Assembly (NCBI GenBank): GCA_910586045.1
Contig: CAJUIH010000015.1
Coordinates: 1-42,597 of the forward strand
Source of the DNA: an uncultured Eubacterium sp.
GTDB lineage: Bacteria; Bacillota; Clostridia; Lachnospirales; Lachnospiraceae
Direction of reading: 5' to 3'
Length of the DNA: 42,597 nucleotides
The stretch's first letter is position 1. Every line of letters starts with the position of its first letter. A program made the position numbers and the translations under genes. This document shows positions 41,804 through 42,597 of the stretch, piece by piece. A model generated the notes under the pieces. The model was not told the origin of the DNA, searched no databases, and saw nothing but the letters and a program-made list of their open reading frames with translations.

Positions 41804-42597
41804 ATGGCTATTACAGCAGCAATGGTAAAGCAACTGCGTGAAATGACAGGCGCAGGCATGATGGATTGTAAGAAAGCATTGGGCGAAACAGACGGCGATA
41901 TGGATGCTGCCGTAGAATTTTTAAGGAAAAATGGACAGGCAAAGGCAGAAAAGAAAGCAGCCAGGATCGCAGCGGAAGGCATCGTAAAAGTAGTAGTGGA
42001 AGACGACAAAAAAGCAGCGATTGTAGAAGTCAATTCCGAAACAGACTTTGTCGCAAAAAATGAAAAATTCCAGGCTTATGTGGAAAAAGTAGCAAAACAG
42101 GCGCTATCATCGAATGCAGCGGATATCGACGCATTTATGGAAGAAGCATGGCTGGAAGACACGAGCAAGACAGTGAAAGATTCCCTTGTAGAACAGGTTG
42201 CGGTCATCGGGGAAAATCTGAAGATCCGCAGATTTGAAAAGGTAGAAGCGGACAACGGCTGTGTCGTAGACTATATCCATGGCGGCGGACGCATCGGAGT
42301 GGTTGCGGTAGCAGAAACAGCGGTTGTAAATGAGGCTGTAAAGGAAGCAGCACGCAACTTGTGTATGCAGATTGCCGCATTGAATCCAAAATACATCAGC
42401 AGAGACGAAATCAGTGCCGATTATATTGCACATGAAAAAGAGATTCTGCGTGCGCAGATTATGAATGACCCGAAAGAGTCACAGAAACCGGAAAAAGTAA
42501 TTAACGGTATGATTGAGGGACGCGTAAACAAGGAATTAAAAGAAATCTGTCTGGTAGATCAGGTATATGTAAAAGCAGAAGACGGGAAACAGACAGT
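41804..42597 (+). CDS. tsf: Elongation factor Ts (3' truncated by window end)
   Basis: EF-Ts recharges EF-Tu with GTP. The first 264 codons are in the window and about 40 more are expected. The N-terminal UBA-like domain has VKQLREMTGAGMMDCKKAL, and the EF-Tu contact motif TDFVAKNEKF is present near residue 80. GGAGG lies 8 bases before ATG 41804. It follows rpsB as in nearly all bacteria. Confidence 0.97.
   Translation, partial: MAITAAMVKQLREMTGAGMMDCKKALGETDGDMDAAVEFLRKNGQAKAEKKAARIAAEGIVKVVVEDDKKAAIVEVNSETDFVAKNEKFQAYVEKVAKQALSSNAADIDAFMEEAWLEDTSKTVKDSLVEQVAVIGENLKIRRFEKVEADNGCVVDYIHGGGRIGVVAVAETAVVNEAVKEAARNLCMQIAALNPKYISRDEISADYIAHEKEILRAQIMNDPKESQKPEKVINGMIEGRVNKELKEICLVDQVYVKAEDGKQT

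Noticed and set aside
1..42597. tRNA or rRNA genes, insertion sequences, phage genes, and sigma-D (TAAA-N15-GCCGATA-type) promoters
   Set aside because: None was recognised by eye on either strand. A covariance or profile scan would be needed to exclude small RNAs.

Overview
The window is a Gram-positive motility and chemotaxis locus of the fla/che type, and every gene in it is on the + strand. The gene set and order point to a motile member of the Clostridia, most likely Lachnospiraceae. The supporting signs are codY directly upstream of flgB, a full-length FliY with two CheC-type phosphatase motifs, CheC and CheD together, SwrD/FlbD and SwrB-like proteins, motA and motB inside the cluster, and rpsB-tsf after sigma-D. 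Base composition is moderate, starts are a mix of ATG, GTG and TTG, and ribosome binding sites are strongly AGGAGG-like. The species cannot be named from sequence alone.

Layout. (1) 1-3624: housekeeping genes, with the 3' end of a ComM/YifB-type ATPase, dprA and topA. (2) 3625-4726: an intergenic stretch with a 16-bp perfect inverted repeat and a candidate promoter carrying a CodY-box-like sequence, then codY and its terminator. (3) 4799-15897: a sigma-A-like promoter, then rod, MS-ring, switch, export-ATPase and hook-assembly genes (flgB, flgC, fliE, fliF, fliG, fliH, fliI, fliJ, ylxF/motE-like, fliK, flgD and a TIGR02530-type gene). (4) 15898-23369: a 347-bp AT-rich gap, then hook (flgE), swrD, stator (motA, motB), fliL, fliM and fliY. 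(5) 23370-31835: a candidate internal promoter, then cheY, the export gate (fliO, fliP, fliQ, fliR, flhB, flhA) and the placement GTPase pair flhF/flhG. (6) 31850-38778: a YcgR-like PilZ protein, cheB, cheA, cheW, cheC, cheD, a small two-helix membrane protein and sigD. (7) 38799-40811: three lineage-type genes, namely a charged small protein, a SwrB-like membrane protein and a protein with only the small YceG/MltG-like domain. (8) 40812-42597: a strong promoter and structured leader, then rpsB and a 3'-truncated tsf.

Together the genes encode the basal body, hook, export apparatus, stator and most of the chemotaxis phosphorelay, ending in the sigma factor for late flagellar genes. Flagellin, filament cap, hook-filament junction proteins, FlgG-type distal rod, CheR and chemoreceptors are not in the window and must lie elsewhere. 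The layout closely follows the Bacillus subtilis fla/che locus (codY-flgB ... sigD-swrB-rpsB-tsf).

Most of the window is well-understood biology and I saw no clearly new system. The parts most worth a second look are the sigD-rpsB cassette of poorly characterised genes, a FlgD carrying helical repeats of a surface-protein type, several strong RNA hairpins between genes that lack terminator U-tracts, the enlarged central part of FlgE, and the CodY-like sites at codY and possibly flgB.
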